This document shows, piece by piece, positions 8,096-17,510 of a stretch of DNA of 64,000 bases. Each line of letters begins with the position of its first letter. The first letter of the stretch is position 1. Under the pieces are notes generated by a model. The model ran no database searches and was not told the origin of the DNA. It worked only from the letters and a program-made list of their open reading frames with translations. This DNA is from JAPLST01 sp964397565 (GTDB taxonomy: Bacteria > Auribacterota > UBA3054 > JAPLST01), in NCBI GenBank assembly GCA_964397565.1, contig CAYNJC010000024.1:1-64000 (forward strand), in the 5' to 3' direction. A program made the translations under genes and the position numbers.

Positions 8096-10042
8096 TTACA
8101 ACAATTGTCGGATTAAGCGCTTGACGCTTTCTTGAAGCTGCTGCGATTCTGCGGACATGCTTTGATTGGTGCCGCCGCCGCCAAGACGCTGTTGCAGGTG
8201 CGCCGTGATGACCATCGTCAGGCGGTCTTCAAGTTCGGTGCGCTGTTCGTCGGTCAGGCGCAAGTCGGCGTGCGGTTGCGCCAGCGTGCCACGCACCCGC
8301 AACGGGATCTCAATCTGATTGTTATGCGTGAACATACCCAGCAACGGATGCGTGCCATATTGGGCGACCAGCGCCGGCGCCAGCTGCACAGTGGTAATGT
8401 AGTCCAGCACGCCATTGGTATCGCAGACGCCGGCGGCGCTGATGACGCCGAAGGGTGTGGTTGCGCGCAAGTCGGGGGTCGAGAGTGTGCCGTCGTGCAG
8501 CACGAACTGGGTCGCAATGGTGCGGGGCGCCTTGAGCGACAGGCCGCGCAGGGTGCGGGTCAGCAGCGGCACGTTGAGCGCGGCACCGCTGATCTGGGCG
8601 AGCATGCTGAACATCGTACGCAGGGGCGCCGGCACATCCGGCGCCAGCAACCATTGCTCGCCGGTGAAAGCCTGGAACTGGGCATTGGAAATGATCAGCT
8701 CACTCTTGGCGGAAAAACGGCCGAGCTGCGTGAACCGGCGGGTCAGCAAGTCGGTGACGCGCATGTTATCCATTTCAAACGAACCGTGGGCGGTGAGCGT
8801 ACCGCCGCAGCGCACCGGCATGGGCGCGATACAGGCGAGCAATTGATCCAGCGCGACGCGTTGCAGGATGAAATCGCCCAGCAAGACGGAATTTGTCGCT
8901 GCCGCATGGCCCGTCTGGCGAGCGGCGAGATTGTCAACTAGAGCGAGGTGGCTGACGCCATCCCACGTGTGACCAAAGGCGGTCAGGGTACTGATACGGT
9001 CATTGTCGAGTTCGGCCGTGAGGGTGACATTGCTGAACGCGATGCCGTGCAGATAGCCGACGCGGGCCTTGAGCAGCACATCCGACATCAACGTGCGCGT
9101 GTGTGGATCCGTGCTGCCGCTGATATGGCAGACGACATCGTGGACAAAGCCACTGGCGGCCTGGGTCAGCCAGCGCGTGCCCGACCATTGCAGGGATTGC
9201 GGCGGCAGGTCAATCTGAAAATGGGTATTGGTGGCATCCACGCTGAGTTGCGCTTGCACATGCCACGTGGCACCCGACAGAACCAGCGTTTTCACGGCAA
9301 CGTCATCAGGACTGAACGCGCCAGCAAATGAGCAACTAAACGGCATGCGCTCGCGCAGCGTGCGTGGTGCAGCGCCCGGCGCAATAATGTGGCGCACGGT
9401 GACGTGCACGCCGGTGATGGACGCCTGCATAATGGTGGTGCGCCGCGTGCGGCGATTGTACAGCACGTCGGTCGTGAAACGCACCTGGCGCAGATTGGGC
9501 AGCTCGCAACGGCCGTGCGCAGTGATGGCATAGCGGCCGTGGGCGCCGCGCACGTCGGCGGTCACAGCGCGCAGGCCGAAGGTCTCGCGCATGCCCAGTG
9601 CGTGCGGCGTAAGAATGGGCTGCGACAAGTACCCGCGCCGCACCAAGAAGTCTTGCAGGACGGTGGTGGGCGGATCAAAATCAAGCCGGCTCATGGTGAC
9701 GTCGCGGGCCACAATGTGTCCCAGCAACAGCGGCCAAAAGTCCACGCGCAGACGACAATTGCCGCAGTAGGCCAGCATGACATCGTTGCTCAGGTTGTAG
9801 AACGTGAGTGCGGAAAATACGAAGGTCGGTCCGCCGCTCCAGGTCGTTAGGTTCACTTGTTCGAGTTCGACGCGCGCGTTAAACAGCCGGCCCAGATGTC
9901 GTTCGCAAGCGTTGCGCAGCAGGGCCGTGTCGCTTAATGCCGGCGGCAGCAGCAGCCAGAGCGCGGCGCCCACTACCACGACCAGCGTGCCACGTCGCAC
10001 AGTACGCCACATGTGTTTAGTGCTGATGGGGTGCATAGTCAT
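8096..10042 (-). CDS. AsmA-like envelope protein
   Basis: About 648 aa with one N-terminal transmembrane segment (TLVVVVGAALWLLLPPA), then a long beta-rich periplasmic region. Features such as FNARVELEQVNL, LLGHIVARDVTMSRLDFDPP and a late repeat-like region (GVISAAGVCDTNGVLDYITTVQL...PLRVRGTLAQPHADL) are typical of AsmA/TamB-type lipid-transfer or outer-membrane assembly proteins. The first ATG (10042) overlaps the upstream gene by 26 bases; an ATG at 10012 just after the upstream stop is an alternative, and no strong ribosome site decides. A role in outer-membrane lipid homeostasis is inferred from the family. Confidence 0.65.
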   Translation of the reverse strand: MTMHPISTKHMWRTVRRGTLVVVVGAALWLLLPPALSDTALLRNACERHLGRLFNARVELEQVNLTTWSGGPTFVFSALTFYNLSNDVMLAYCGNCRLRVDFWPLLLGHIVARDVTMSRLDFDPPTTVLQDFLVRRGYLSQPILTPHALGMRETFGLRAVTADVRGAHGRYAITAHGRCELPNLRQVRFTTDVLYNRRTRRTTIMQASITGVHVTVRHIIAPGAAPRTLRERMPFSCSFAGAFSPDDVAVKTLVLSGATWHVQAQLSVDATNTHFQIDLPPQSLQWSGTRWLTQAASGFVHDVVCHISGSTDPHTRTLMSDVLLKARVGYLHGIAFSNVTLTAELDNDRISTLTAFGHTWDGVSHLALVDNLAARQTGHAAATNSVLLGDFILQRVALDQLLACIAPMPVRCGGTLTAHGSFEMDNMRVTDLLTRRFTQLGRFSAKSELIISNAQFQAFTGEQWLLAPDVPAPLRTMFSMLAQISGAALNVPLLTRTLRGLSLKAPRTIATQFVLHDGTLSTPDLRATTPFGVISAAGVCDTNGVLDYITTVQLAPALVAQYGTHPLLGMFTHNNQIEIPLRVRGTLAQPHADLRLTDEQRTELEDRLTMVITAHLQQRLGGGGTNQSMSAESQQLQESVKRLIRQLL

Positions 10043-11048
10043 GCCATGTCCAGTGCTGCGTGTCGAACAACCAGAGCGTATTGCGCGCGGGCATCAAAGC
10101 GGCGGCGAAGGACATGCCGTGCAGCGAACACGTCTGCAGGATGCGGCCTTCACGAGCAACTAGTGACAATTCCTCGGCGGCGGGATCGAGCATGAGCCAG
10201 CCGGTCTTGTAGTGCGGCGCGATGAACAGCCGTTGCGCGTCGCGGCAGGCCAGCACGGCTTTCACGCGGGCGCGACTATCCATAACGATGACGCGATGGC
10301 GCAGCGCATCGGCCAGCACCAGCTCTTCATCGCGCGTGACAATCAGGCTGCACGGCACCAGCGGCCTGACCGTCGCCAGAGTGAAGGCTGTGTAGGTGCG
10401 GCCGTTTGACGCATAGCGCTCGATCAGCGACAGCAGCGGCACGGCAACGTACACCGTGCCGCGCCGGGAGATGCAGGCAATGCGCGGAACGATCACGGTG
10501 GGAGGACTGACGGCACAGTATTCACGGCGTGCCTGAGCATTTGCCACCATCGCGCGGACACTGCTGCCGTCCCAATAATTCGGATACGTGCGCGTGTACA
10601 GCAACCCGTAATCCTTGCTGACCAAATGTTGGCCGGTATGGACGCGCAGCTCACCGAGCGGAAACGACAGCGTCCCGCGCTGCAAGGCAAACAAAATGCG
10701 CTGGTCATCGCCAAACGAGATGCTGGTCACCACGCCGCGCGCCGGCACCGACACCCGCTGCGCGCGCGTGCCTGAATGCTTGTACGCGCAGATTTCATGC
10801 CGGGTTTGATCAGCGATCCAGAGCCGTTCGTCGTCATCGGCGGCCACCACCAACGGGATTGCGTCGGACGCGGCGAGTGGCATCGCGCGGGTGCGTGCCA
10901 GCGCCCAGACCGAGGTGAAATGAACCGGCGGCGTGTTGGTGAGCGTGACGCTGGCCGGACATGGCACCGTCGTCCACAGCAGCAGCGCGCCCAGCCCACC
11001 AGCGCGCCGGGCTGCGGTCAGAAACGTGCTGGTGGTGGCTGGTATCAC
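10017..11048 (-). CDS. Predicted exported beta-propeller-like protein
   Basis: 343 aa. A short N-terminal hydrophobic stretch (GGLGALLLWTTVPCPA) may be a signal peptide. The body shows repeated patterns of the type LWIADQTRHEI, ILFALQRG, LVLADALRHRVIVMD and LWLFDTQHW, as in NHL or SMP-30 like beta-propellers, with about 40-residue spacing. No enzyme motif is recognised. It overlaps aspS by four bases (ATGA), so it is translationally coupled to a tRNA synthetase gene, which is not an expected functional partner. Function is unknown. Confidence 0.6.
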   Translation of the reverse strand: MIPATTSTFLTAARRAGGLGALLLWTTVPCPASVTLTNTPPVHFTSVWALARTRAMPLAASDAIPLVVAADDDERLWIADQTRHEICAYKHSGTRAQRVSVPARGVVTSISFGDDQRILFALQRGTLSFPLGELRVHTGQHLVSKDYGLLYTRTYPNYWDGSSVRAMVANAQARREYCAVSPPTVIVPRIACISRRGTVYVAVPLLSLIERYASNGRTYTAFTLATVRPLVPCSLIVTRDEELVLADALRHRVIVMDSRARVKAVLACRDAQRLFIAPHYKTGWLMLDPAAEELSLVAREGRILQTCSLHGMSFAAALMPARNTLWLFDTQHWTWHDYAPHQH

Positions 11049-12817
11049 GGCGCGTCAGTCACGGCAATATGCAGATCATGCAACTGGTCAGTGCGCACGG
11101 TCGCGGGCGCGCCGCTCATAAGGTCGCTCGCCTTCTGCGTTTTAGGAAACGCGATCACGTCGCGCAGACTGGTCGCGCCGATCAGCAGCATCACCAAGCG
11201 GTCTAGGCCAATGGCAATGCCGGCGTGCGGCGGCGCGCCGTAGCGCAACGCAGTGATGAAAAAGCCGAAGCGTTCCTCGATTTCCTGCGCGGACAGTTGC
11301 AGCAACTGAAACACCTTTTCCTGAACCCGTGCATCATGGATGCGCACCGAGCCGGAGGCGAGCTCATAGCCGTTGATGACCAAGTCGTAGGAACACGCGC
11401 GGACGGCCTGCGGGTTCGTCTCGAGCAGCGGCACATCCGCTAGGACCGGCGCGGTAAACGGATGATGCTCGCTGACCAGGCGCTGTTCGGCCTGGTCGTA
11501 GGAGAACATCGGGAAATCCGTCACCCACGCGCAGGCATACGTGCCGGGCGTGATCAGGTTCAGTACCTGGGCCAGTTGGCCGCGCACGGCGCCGAGGGCC
11601 GCGCGCGCCGTGGTGACGGCATCCGCCACGATCAGCACGCAATCGCCCGGTTGCGCGCCGGTGCAACGATCAAACTCCTGCCACAACGCCGGCGTCATGT
11701 GTTTTGTCAGCGGTGACTTGCGCTCGCCGTTGGCGTCACAGCGCACGGACAACAAACCCTTTGCGCCGACTTTGGTGGCGGCCGCGGTCAGGTCGTCAAT
11801 CTGTTTGCGTGACAAGGTCGCGCCACCCGGCACGCGCAGTGCCCGGACCACGCCGTTGGCCTGCAGTGCGCCGGCAAACACGGCAAAATCAATGGTGCCG
11901 GCCAGGGCACTCACGTCACAGATCTGCAGCGCGAAACGCAGATCCGGCTTGTCGCTGCCATAGCAATCCAAGGCGTGCTGATGGGTCATGCGCACAAACG
12001 GTGCGGTGATGCGCAGGCCGGCGGCGACAAAGGCGGTGGCCATCAAGCCCTCGATTACCGCAAAGACATCGTCGTGGGTCGCAAACGACATTTCAAGGTC
12101 AATTTGGGTGAATTCAGGTTGGCGGTCGGCGCGCAAGTCCTCGTCGCGGAAGCAGCGCGTGATCTGGCTGTAACGATCCAGGCCGGCCACCATCAATAAC
12201 TGTTTGAGCAATTGCGGTGATTGTGGCAGGGCATAGAACATGCCCGGATGCACGCGACTGGGGACCAGATAATCACGCGCGCCTTCCGGTGTGGATTTGG
12301 TCAGCATCGGCGTCTCGATTTCGAGGAAACCGGCACTGTCAAGATAATTGCGCACCGCCAGCGCAACTTTGTGGCGGATTGCCAGCGCGCGCTGCAAATG
12401 CGGGCGGCGCAGGTCGAGATAGCGATAGGCCAGGCGCAGGTCATCCGTCTCTTCGGTGTCATCGAGCGGGAACGGGGGTGTCTCGGCGTGATTGAGAATG
12501 GTCACTGTATCGGCCAGCAGCTCAATCGCACCGGTCGGCATGTCTTTGTTCACTTGGGTGCCGCGCGAGCGCACCATGCCGGCGGCACTCAGCACGTCTT
12601 CACCGCGCAACTCCTTGGCGGCGGTGTGCGTCGCGCTGTGGGTTGCCGGGTCGAACACGATTTGGGTGACGCCATAGCGGTCGCGGACGTCCACGAAAAT
12701 CAACTGGCCAAGATCGCGCCGCTTCTTGACCCAGCCGGTGAGAATCACGTGCGTGCCGATGTGTCGCTCACGCAAGTCGCCGCAGGTGTGGGTACGCTGT
12801 AAGGCAGGTGTCATCAT
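11045..12817 (-). CDS. aspS: Aspartyl-tRNA synthetase, bacterial type
   Basis: Class II aminoacyl-tRNA synthetase charging tRNA-Asp. At 590 aa it has the bacterial length, with an N-terminal OB fold (ILTGWVKKRRDLGQLIFVDVRD), motif 2 CFRDEDLRADRQPEFTQIDL, a bacterial GAD insertion in the middle, and motif 3 IGLDRLVMLL near the C-terminus. It follows dnaX by 12 bases. No gatCAB genes are in the window, so whether it also charges tRNA-Asn cannot be judged. Confidence 0.97.
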   Translation of the reverse strand: MMTPALQRTHTCGDLRERHIGTHVILTGWVKKRRDLGQLIFVDVRDRYGVTQIVFDPATHSATHTAAKELRGEDVLSAAGMVRSRGTQVNKDMPTGAIELLADTVTILNHAETPPFPLDDTEETDDLRLAYRYLDLRRPHLQRALAIRHKVALAVRNYLDSAGFLEIETPMLTKSTPEGARDYLVPSRVHPGMFYALPQSPQLLKQLLMVAGLDRYSQITRCFRDEDLRADRQPEFTQIDLEMSFATHDDVFAVIEGLMATAFVAAGLRITAPFVRMTHQHALDCYGSDKPDLRFALQICDVSALAGTIDFAVFAGALQANGVVRALRVPGGATLSRKQIDDLTAAATKVGAKGLLSVRCDANGERKSPLTKHMTPALWQEFDRCTGAQPGDCVLIVADAVTTARAALGAVRGQLAQVLNLITPGTYACAWVTDFPMFSYDQAEQRLVSEHHPFTAPVLADVPLLETNPQAVRACSYDLVINGYELASGSVRIHDARVQEKVFQLLQLSAQEIEERFGFFITALRYGAPPHAGIAIGLDRLVMLLIGATSLRDVIAFPKTQKASDLMSGAPATVRTDQLHDLHIAVTDAP

Positions 12818-12829
12818 GCGTGGTGATCC

Positions 12830-14467
12830 CTATGCTTGAACATCAGTAATCTCGCCGCCGAAAATCTCGAGCGCCTTTTGCACGAGCGGCTCCTGGTGGG
12901 CCTGCTGCATCAAGTCGTCGCGCGTCAGTGGCGCGGTCGCGGTGGTGGGCGGTTGTTCACGCACGATATCAAGCGCGATGGGCCGGCTGACGTGCCGGCT
13001 GATCTCCGCGATGAGCCGTTCGCGTGTTTTCTTCTGTGCAAGCGCCTGCCACGTCATTTCAGCATCGTGCGGCACCAGCACACGCAACGTGCCGGGGCCG
13101 CCGTCGGCTACCGTCACGGGTGCGATCAGCGCATGCAGTTTCGCATCGGCCGTCGCCAAGCCGGCCAGCAACGTTTTCCAAGAACTCGCCAGCGTGGCCT
13201 CGCTGCGTGGGCTAGCTGCGGGTGCTGCCGGCGCCGCCGGTTTTGCGGGCCGTGCCGACTGATACGCCGCGGGTGCCTCGCGCACCACCGCCGGCGCCGT
13301 CATGGCCGCGCCGTCGAGTGAGTGCAGTCGTTCCAGCATGCTGTCCAGACTGACGCGCCGCCGCGCGCGCAACAGTTTCAAGAGCGCCAGTTCCAGCGCG
13401 GTCTGCTTGGCTTCGGTGGCGGCCAGGCGCGGCAATGTTTCCAGCAGGACGTCCATCGAATACAACAATTGTTCTTGCGAGTAGTGCTGGGCGGCGTCCC
13501 GCAAGGCGCGCAGCGAATCGGCAGTCTCTTCCAAGACCGTCTCCGGACTGCTGACATGCTGCACCACCAGCATGCTCCGCAGAAAATCCAACAACCCCAC
13601 AAGAAACTGCTCCGGGTCGCGCCCACGCTCGATGACGTGCTGCACGATACCTAGCGCGCCGGCAACATCCTCGGCCACCAGCGCGTGATGCAGCGCGAAA
13701 TACGTTTCGCGTTCAGTCCAGCCCAGCAGGGCGGTCACTTCCGCTTCCGTGATGGTCTCGGCGGCCAGGGCCAGCACTTGGTCAAAGACCGAGAGTGTAT
13801 CGCGCACGCTGCCATCGCCGGCCCGCGCAATGACGCCCAGCGCGCCACGTTCGACGGTCACCCCTTCTGCCGTCGCCACTTTGTCGAGATAGGTTACGAG
13901 CGCGTCCCAGGCCACCCGGCGCAGCTCATATTTCTGCACCCGCGACAAAATCGTCGCCGGAATCTTGTGCGGCTCTGTCGTCGCGAAGAAAAACTTGACG
14001 TGCGGCGGCGGCTCTTCGAGCGTCTTCAACAGGGCGTTGAAGGCCTCTTTGGTCAGCATGTGCACTTCATCAATGATGTAGACTTTGTAGCGCGCGCTGA
14101 CCGGCGCAATCGCCACCGAGTCGCGCAGGCGCCGGATTTCCTCAATGCCGCGATTAGACGCGCCATCAATCTCCATCACGTCCAGACAGGTGCCGTCGCG
14201 GATCGCCACGCAGTTCGCGCACGTGTCGCACGGCGTCGGCGTCGGCTCGGCTGTGCTTAGGCAGTTCAGCGCTTTGGCCAGAATCCGCGCAATCGTGGTC
14301 TTGCCCACGCCGCGCGTGCCGATAAATAGATAGCCCTGCCCGAGGCGACCTTGGGTGATGGCATTCTGCAGCGTGGTCGTGACATGCTCCTGCCCGATCA
14401 CTTGCGCGAACGTCGGCGGCCGCCACTTGCGCGCCAGAACGGTATATGACTCGTGTGGTATGCTCAT
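12830..14467 (-). CDS. dnaX: DNA polymerase III subunit gamma/tau
   Basis: Clamp-loader ATPase of the replisome. 545 aa with Walker A GTRGVGKTTIARILAKALNC near residues 50-69, a CDTCANC zinc-binding segment, Walker B IIDEVHML, sensor 1 FFFATTEPHKIP, and an Ala/Pro-rich linker before the tau-type C-terminal region. I see no A-rich slippery sequence that would suggest programmed frameshifting to make gamma. First gene of an operon with aspS and lepA; its promoter leaves only about eight bases of leader. Confidence 0.95.
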   Translation of the reverse strand: MSIPHESYTVLARKWRPPTFAQVIGQEHVTTTLQNAITQGRLGQGYLFIGTRGVGKTTIARILAKALNCLSTAEPTPTPCDTCANCVAIRDGTCLDVMEIDGASNRGIEEIRRLRDSVAIAPVSARYKVYIIDEVHMLTKEAFNALLKTLEEPPPHVKFFFATTEPHKIPATILSRVQKYELRRVAWDALVTYLDKVATAEGVTVERGALGVIARAGDGSVRDTLSVFDQVLALAAETITEAEVTALLGWTERETYFALHHALVAEDVAGALGIVQHVIERGRDPEQFLVGLLDFLRSMLVVQHVSSPETVLEETADSLRALRDAAQHYSQEQLLYSMDVLLETLPRLAATEAKQTALELALLKLLRARRRVSLDSMLERLHSLDGAAMTAPAVVREAPAAYQSARPAKPAAPAAPAASPRSEATLASSWKTLLAGLATADAKLHALIAPVTVADGGPGTLRVLVPHDAEMTWQALAQKKTRERLIAEISRHVSRPIALDIVREQPPTTATAPLTRDDLMQQAHQEPLVQKALEIFGGEITDVQA

Positions 14468-14481
14468 GCTATAGTTCTGTG

Positions 14482-14510
14482 ATTATAGTGGAGTCCGCCC
14501 GTTTTGTCAA
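14482..14510 (-). promoter_or_regulatory. Sigma70-type promoter of dnaX operon
   Basis: On the minus strand: perfect TTGACA (14505-14510), a 17-base spacer, perfect TATAAT (14482-14487). The expected start site near 14475 lies only about eight bases before the dnaX ATG (14465-14467), so there is no room for a normal ribosome-binding site and the transcript is nearly leaderless. Confidence 0.85.
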
Positions 14511-14826
14511 TCGCATTGCGCAGGAACGAATCAGGCGCACCGTCGCTAATCAGAGGGAGAAGTGCAAGGCCGGCAGCGCTTTCAATCGACATGTGTTGTC
14601 GTTTGCGCATTGCGGAAAATGGTAATGCCAAGGTCGCACAGGACAAACGACACGCACGGTCGTCTGCACTCACCCATTGATGCTGTTGAATGTTTTCGTT
14701 TATGGGCGCGACACAGGTTTCACAATACTCAGGTGGTTGCCTGGCCGTGCTTGTCAAAACGCATAGCGCCTGCCCCCCATCTTCCTTGTCCCTATCTTCC
14801 TCCGTGCACTCCCCGTTTGATCCCCT
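14511..14826. other. Intergenic region with short hairpin shared with 17272-17286
   Basis: No convincing gene; a 97-codon minus-strand frame here has no family resemblance and covers the dnaX promoter. The region contains CGACA-N5-TGTCG at 14587-14601, preceded by TTCAAT and followed by TTTG. The same arrangement recurs downstream of the C39-like gene. Confidence 0.4.
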
Positions 14827-16272
14827 TCATTTGGCAAAAGCATTCGCTGTGGTCATTGCCCTTTTTGCCATTTTGGTTGAGTATTTCGTCAGGTAGTCGG
14901 TGGCGCGGCTTCTATCCTGAAGGTACAACACGCCGGCGGTCTGTTCTACCTCTGCCTGCGCAGCGAACTCTTTCTGCTCGAATTCGTTGAATTTCTTTCT
15001 GATACGGCCGGTGGCAACGAGATACCTCACGTCGGCATATCTGGACACCATCCTGAATGTCCAGTAGGCTGATTTTTTGGTGAACACATTGGAGCCGGTG
15101 GCATACGGCGTGGGGATTTGCTGGCTTCCAAAATACCACGGGCTGAATATGCTCGTGCACGGGGTGGCCATCGCCCGCCAGCATAGTGCGCCGATTTCAA
15201 CCGGTAACCAGCCGCGCAATTGGCACACGACGCTGACTTCGGAGTTGATGGAGCACAAGGTCCGTTCGTCGGTCTGATGCGGTGAACCATTGGTATAGCA
15301 CCCGGTCAAGTCGTACGTGGTGCCTTCGTAATGGTCCCTGAGGACGGCAATGACATGCTGTGGCTCGATGCCGGCAATGCGGGGATCCAACAGATAATTG
15401 GCGCGCCACACCCGACGCGTGTTGTACGGATCATCGAGTTTTGACGGTTCGGCGTACACGGTGGCGAAACGGAATGGCGCGTTGGTGTCACTGTACCAGT
15501 TGTTGCTCTTCGCGTAGTCAACAAGGTCGGCAGAGAACATGAAATTGGTGGGATCGTTGAAATCAACCACGTCGATCCGAAAGATGTTCGCGCGCACGCT
15601 GACCGCATTGCTTGGCACGCGCTGGGCAACCCATTGTCCATCATACGTCACTTCGACCCACCAGCCTTCGTTGGTGTCGGCGACGCCATACATCGTGCCC
15701 GAATCGGCCCCCAGCTTGTAGGCGTGGGCAAGGTCGCCGATGACCCGGACTGCTTCCCTGGCCGATGTCGACCGCTCTAAGGCCAACTGCGTGAATTCCG
15801 TCCAGATCAGCCGATTGGTCGTTGCCAGTTCCTCTGGCACGTCCCGGCGATAGGACATGTTGTTCACCACGGCCACTTGGTGTTCATTGATGCCGCTGGT
15901 GATATCGCCAGGAACATAGCTTTTCCTGAATATCTTTGTCGCCGTGTAGGCATAGGTCACCGCTGGTTGTGGCACGTTCGTCCCGAAATATGCGGCAAAC
16001 GTCGCGCCGGGCGCATTGGTCACCCGCGGCACGAAAACGAAATGATGTGCGCAGTAGTTGGCCAGGTCTTCATTGTGTGCCAGGATGACGGATCCGTCCG
16101 CCGTGGCGTCCTTACCGACAATGATGGACGAGCACTTCTGGACAGTAGGTGTGCGGCGCGTGGCCGGGGCGCCTGGCGTTACACGGGATTCCTGTGCAGC
16201 AAGGTCAGCGCCGGCAGAGAGAAAAGCAAGGCAGGCTGAACCGGCAACGAGAAGGAAAAAGCGGGATTTCAT
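14827..16272 (-). CDS. Exported peptidase family C69 (U34) dipeptidase
   Basis: 481 aa with an N-terminal signal peptide (residues ~1-26) and a short propeptide before Cys47 in KCSSIIVGKDATADGS. That Cys is the N-terminal nucleophile type residue of family C69 (dipeptidase A). The following LAHNEDL, VNNMSYRRD and GGWWVEV-like segment (NEGWWVEVTYDG) also match the family. It would act outside the cytoplasm on short peptides. It is divergent from a C39-like peptidase gene across a 346-base region. Catalytic activity after propeptide removal is known for the family; here it is inferred. Confidence 0.85.
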   Translation of the reverse strand: MKSRFFLLVAGSACLAFLSAGADLAAQESRVTPGAPATRRTPTVQKCSSIIVGKDATADGSVILAHNEDLANYCAHHFVFVPRVTNAPGATFAAYFGTNVPQPAVTYAYTATKIFRKSYVPGDITSGINEHQVAVVNNMSYRRDVPEELATTNRLIWTEFTQLALERSTSAREAVRVIGDLAHAYKLGADSGTMYGVADTNEGWWVEVTYDGQWVAQRVPSNAVSVRANIFRIDVVDFNDPTNFMFSADLVDYAKSNNWYSDTNAPFRFATVYAEPSKLDDPYNTRRVWRANYLLDPRIAGIEPQHVIAVLRDHYEGTTYDLTGCYTNGSPHQTDERTLCSINSEVSVVCQLRGWLPVEIGALCWRAMATPCTSIFSPWYFGSQQIPTPYATGSNVFTKKSAYWTFRMVSRYADVRYLVATGRIRKKFNEFEQKEFAAQAEVEQTAGVLYLQDRSRATDYLTKYSTKMAKRAMTTANAFAK

Positions 16273-16618
16273 GGCTGACGTTCAATGAGTGTTGGATTAG
16301 CTGAACCTGGGGATGTGCCAGTGCATGCAGGCCACGTCATGCTGTCTGCGGAGGCTGCTATCATCGTGTTCCTTGCATTCATGGTTGAATCAGAAAAATG
16401 CCGTTCCCCGTCACTTACATGTTTATAGTATATCACAAAACACATTTTGCGTGGGGCAAGGCAACTCGATCCCTTGCATTTCCGAAAACAATATGTGATA
16501 CTATGGTAGCGTCGTTAATGCAAAACCGTGTCCATGCAACCGGTGGCGGCACAGCGACGAGATAAACTAACCGACACCGTACGACAACTAAGCCTCCGCA
16601 AAACCTCCGGTCACTACC
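16273..16618. promoter_or_regulatory. Divergent regulatory region between two cysteine-peptidase genes
   Basis: No gene seen. On the + strand TTGCAT (16474-16479), a 17-base spacer and GATACT (16497-16502) is a candidate promoter for the C39-like gene, giving a leader of about 110 bases. The AT-rich stretch at 16420-16445 contains TATACT/TATAAA-like sites on the minus strand but no matching -35 box. Confidence 0.4.
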
Positions 16619-17236
16619 ATGCTGCGCACCAAGATCCCAATACATTTCTGTGCCGCTGTCTGCATCGTCATTGCTGCGCTGTGTTCCGCTGCGCATGCCC
16701 AGAGCAATGCATTTATCAACGCGCCACTGTGCCGCCAGGCGAAATCGTTCACCTGCGGTGTCGGCGCCATGCAGTCTGTCCTCTGCTATTATGGTCTTGA
16801 AGTGCGTCAGGATATTCTTGCGAAGAAACTGCATACCACGCCCAATGGCACGCAATTCACGCGCATGATTCAATATGCCCAGTCACAAGGATTTTCTGCT
16901 GATTGGAAGACCAACATGTCACTGGCCGAATTGCAGCAGCGCATGGACGACGGCAAGCCCACTATTTTAGCGATCCAGGCCTGGGCGGATAACCCGCCCG
17001 TGAACTACTCCAACGACTGGAAGGATGGCCATTACGTGGTGGCGATCGGCTACGACATCACCAACATGTATTTCATGGATCCTTCCACGCTGGGCAATTT
17101 CACCTACATTCCCACGCCGGAGTTTCTGAATCGCTGGCATGATAGTAACCGGCGCAAGCCTTTGCCGCAGTTCGGGCTGACCATCAGCAAAGGTGCGCCG
17201 GCCTACGATCCTACGCGCATCTTGCGCATGGACTGA
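16619..17236 (+). CDS. Exported C39-like cysteine peptidase
   Basis: 205 aa with a signal peptide (to about AHA-QSN, residue 28). The papain-like C39 fold is indicated by Gln40, Cys46 in SFTCGVGAMQSVLCYYG, His138 in DGHYVVAIGYD and Asp154 in FMDPS, i.e. the oxyanion Gln plus Cys-His-Asp triad in family order. KPTILAIQAW is the conserved strand before the His. It lacks an ABC-transporter fusion, so it is a stand-alone exported or periplasmic enzyme that may cleave a peptide or peptidoglycan bridge. Divergent from the C69 gene. The substrate is unknown. Confidence 0.8.
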   Translation: MLRTKIPIHFCAAVCIVIAALCSAAHAQSNAFINAPLCRQAKSFTCGVGAMQSVLCYYGLEVRQDILAKKLHTTPNGTQFTRMIQYAQSQGFSADWKTNMSLAELQQRMDDGKPTILAIQAWADNPPVNYSNDWKDGHYVVAIGYDITNMYFMDPSTLGNFTYIPTPEFLNRWHDSNRRKPLPQFGLTISKGAPAYDPTRILRMD

Positions 17237-17271
17237 TAGCGCGGACGCGTAGTAAGAGGAGCTGGTTCAAT

Positions 17272-17286
17272 CGACATTTTCTGTCG
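17272..17286. repeat. CGACA-N5-TGTCG hairpin, second copy
   Basis: Five-base stem with a five-base loop, preceded by TTCAAT and followed by TTTG, as at 14587-14601. The two copies lie just outside the 3' ends of the two divergent peptidase genes. Confidence 0.4.
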
Positions 17287-17383
17287 TTTGTCTAATCATC
17301 TCTGTAACTGTAGTTTCCTTCGATTTTTCCAATCGTCAGCTCAACATTCCTGTCGCGTTGTTCAATCCAAGAGTAAGGCCAAT

Positions 17384-17510
17384 TACTAATGAGAGCGCTT
17401 TCTACGTTGCAGTGTACTTGTAGCCGCCCGCGGTGAGGGCGGCTTCTGCAGCCGCGGTCAGCGCCCGCGGCTACAATTGGCATGACACCTAGTAAGCGCA
17501 TTCATTAGTA
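17384..17510 (+). repeat. 127-bp MITE-like element, copy 1
   Basis: Bounded by imperfect ~20-bp terminal inverted repeats of form TACTAATGARWGCGCTTWCT (left end 17384-17403, right end 17491-17510 reversed). The interior holds a GC-rich imperfect palindrome beginning TGTAGCCGCC and ending GCGGCTACA (about 17420-17475). A second copy lies inverted at 33565-33692 with high identity. No coding capacity. A non-autonomous mobile element or a structured intergenic repeat. Confidence 0.75.

Noticed and set aside
12830..14467. Programmed frameshift site in dnaX
   Set aside because: I found no A-rich slippery heptamer with a downstream stem in the expected region.
14464..14757. 97-codon minus-strand frame overlapping the dnaX start
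   Set aside because: No homology or ribosome site, and a perfect dnaX promoter lies within it.
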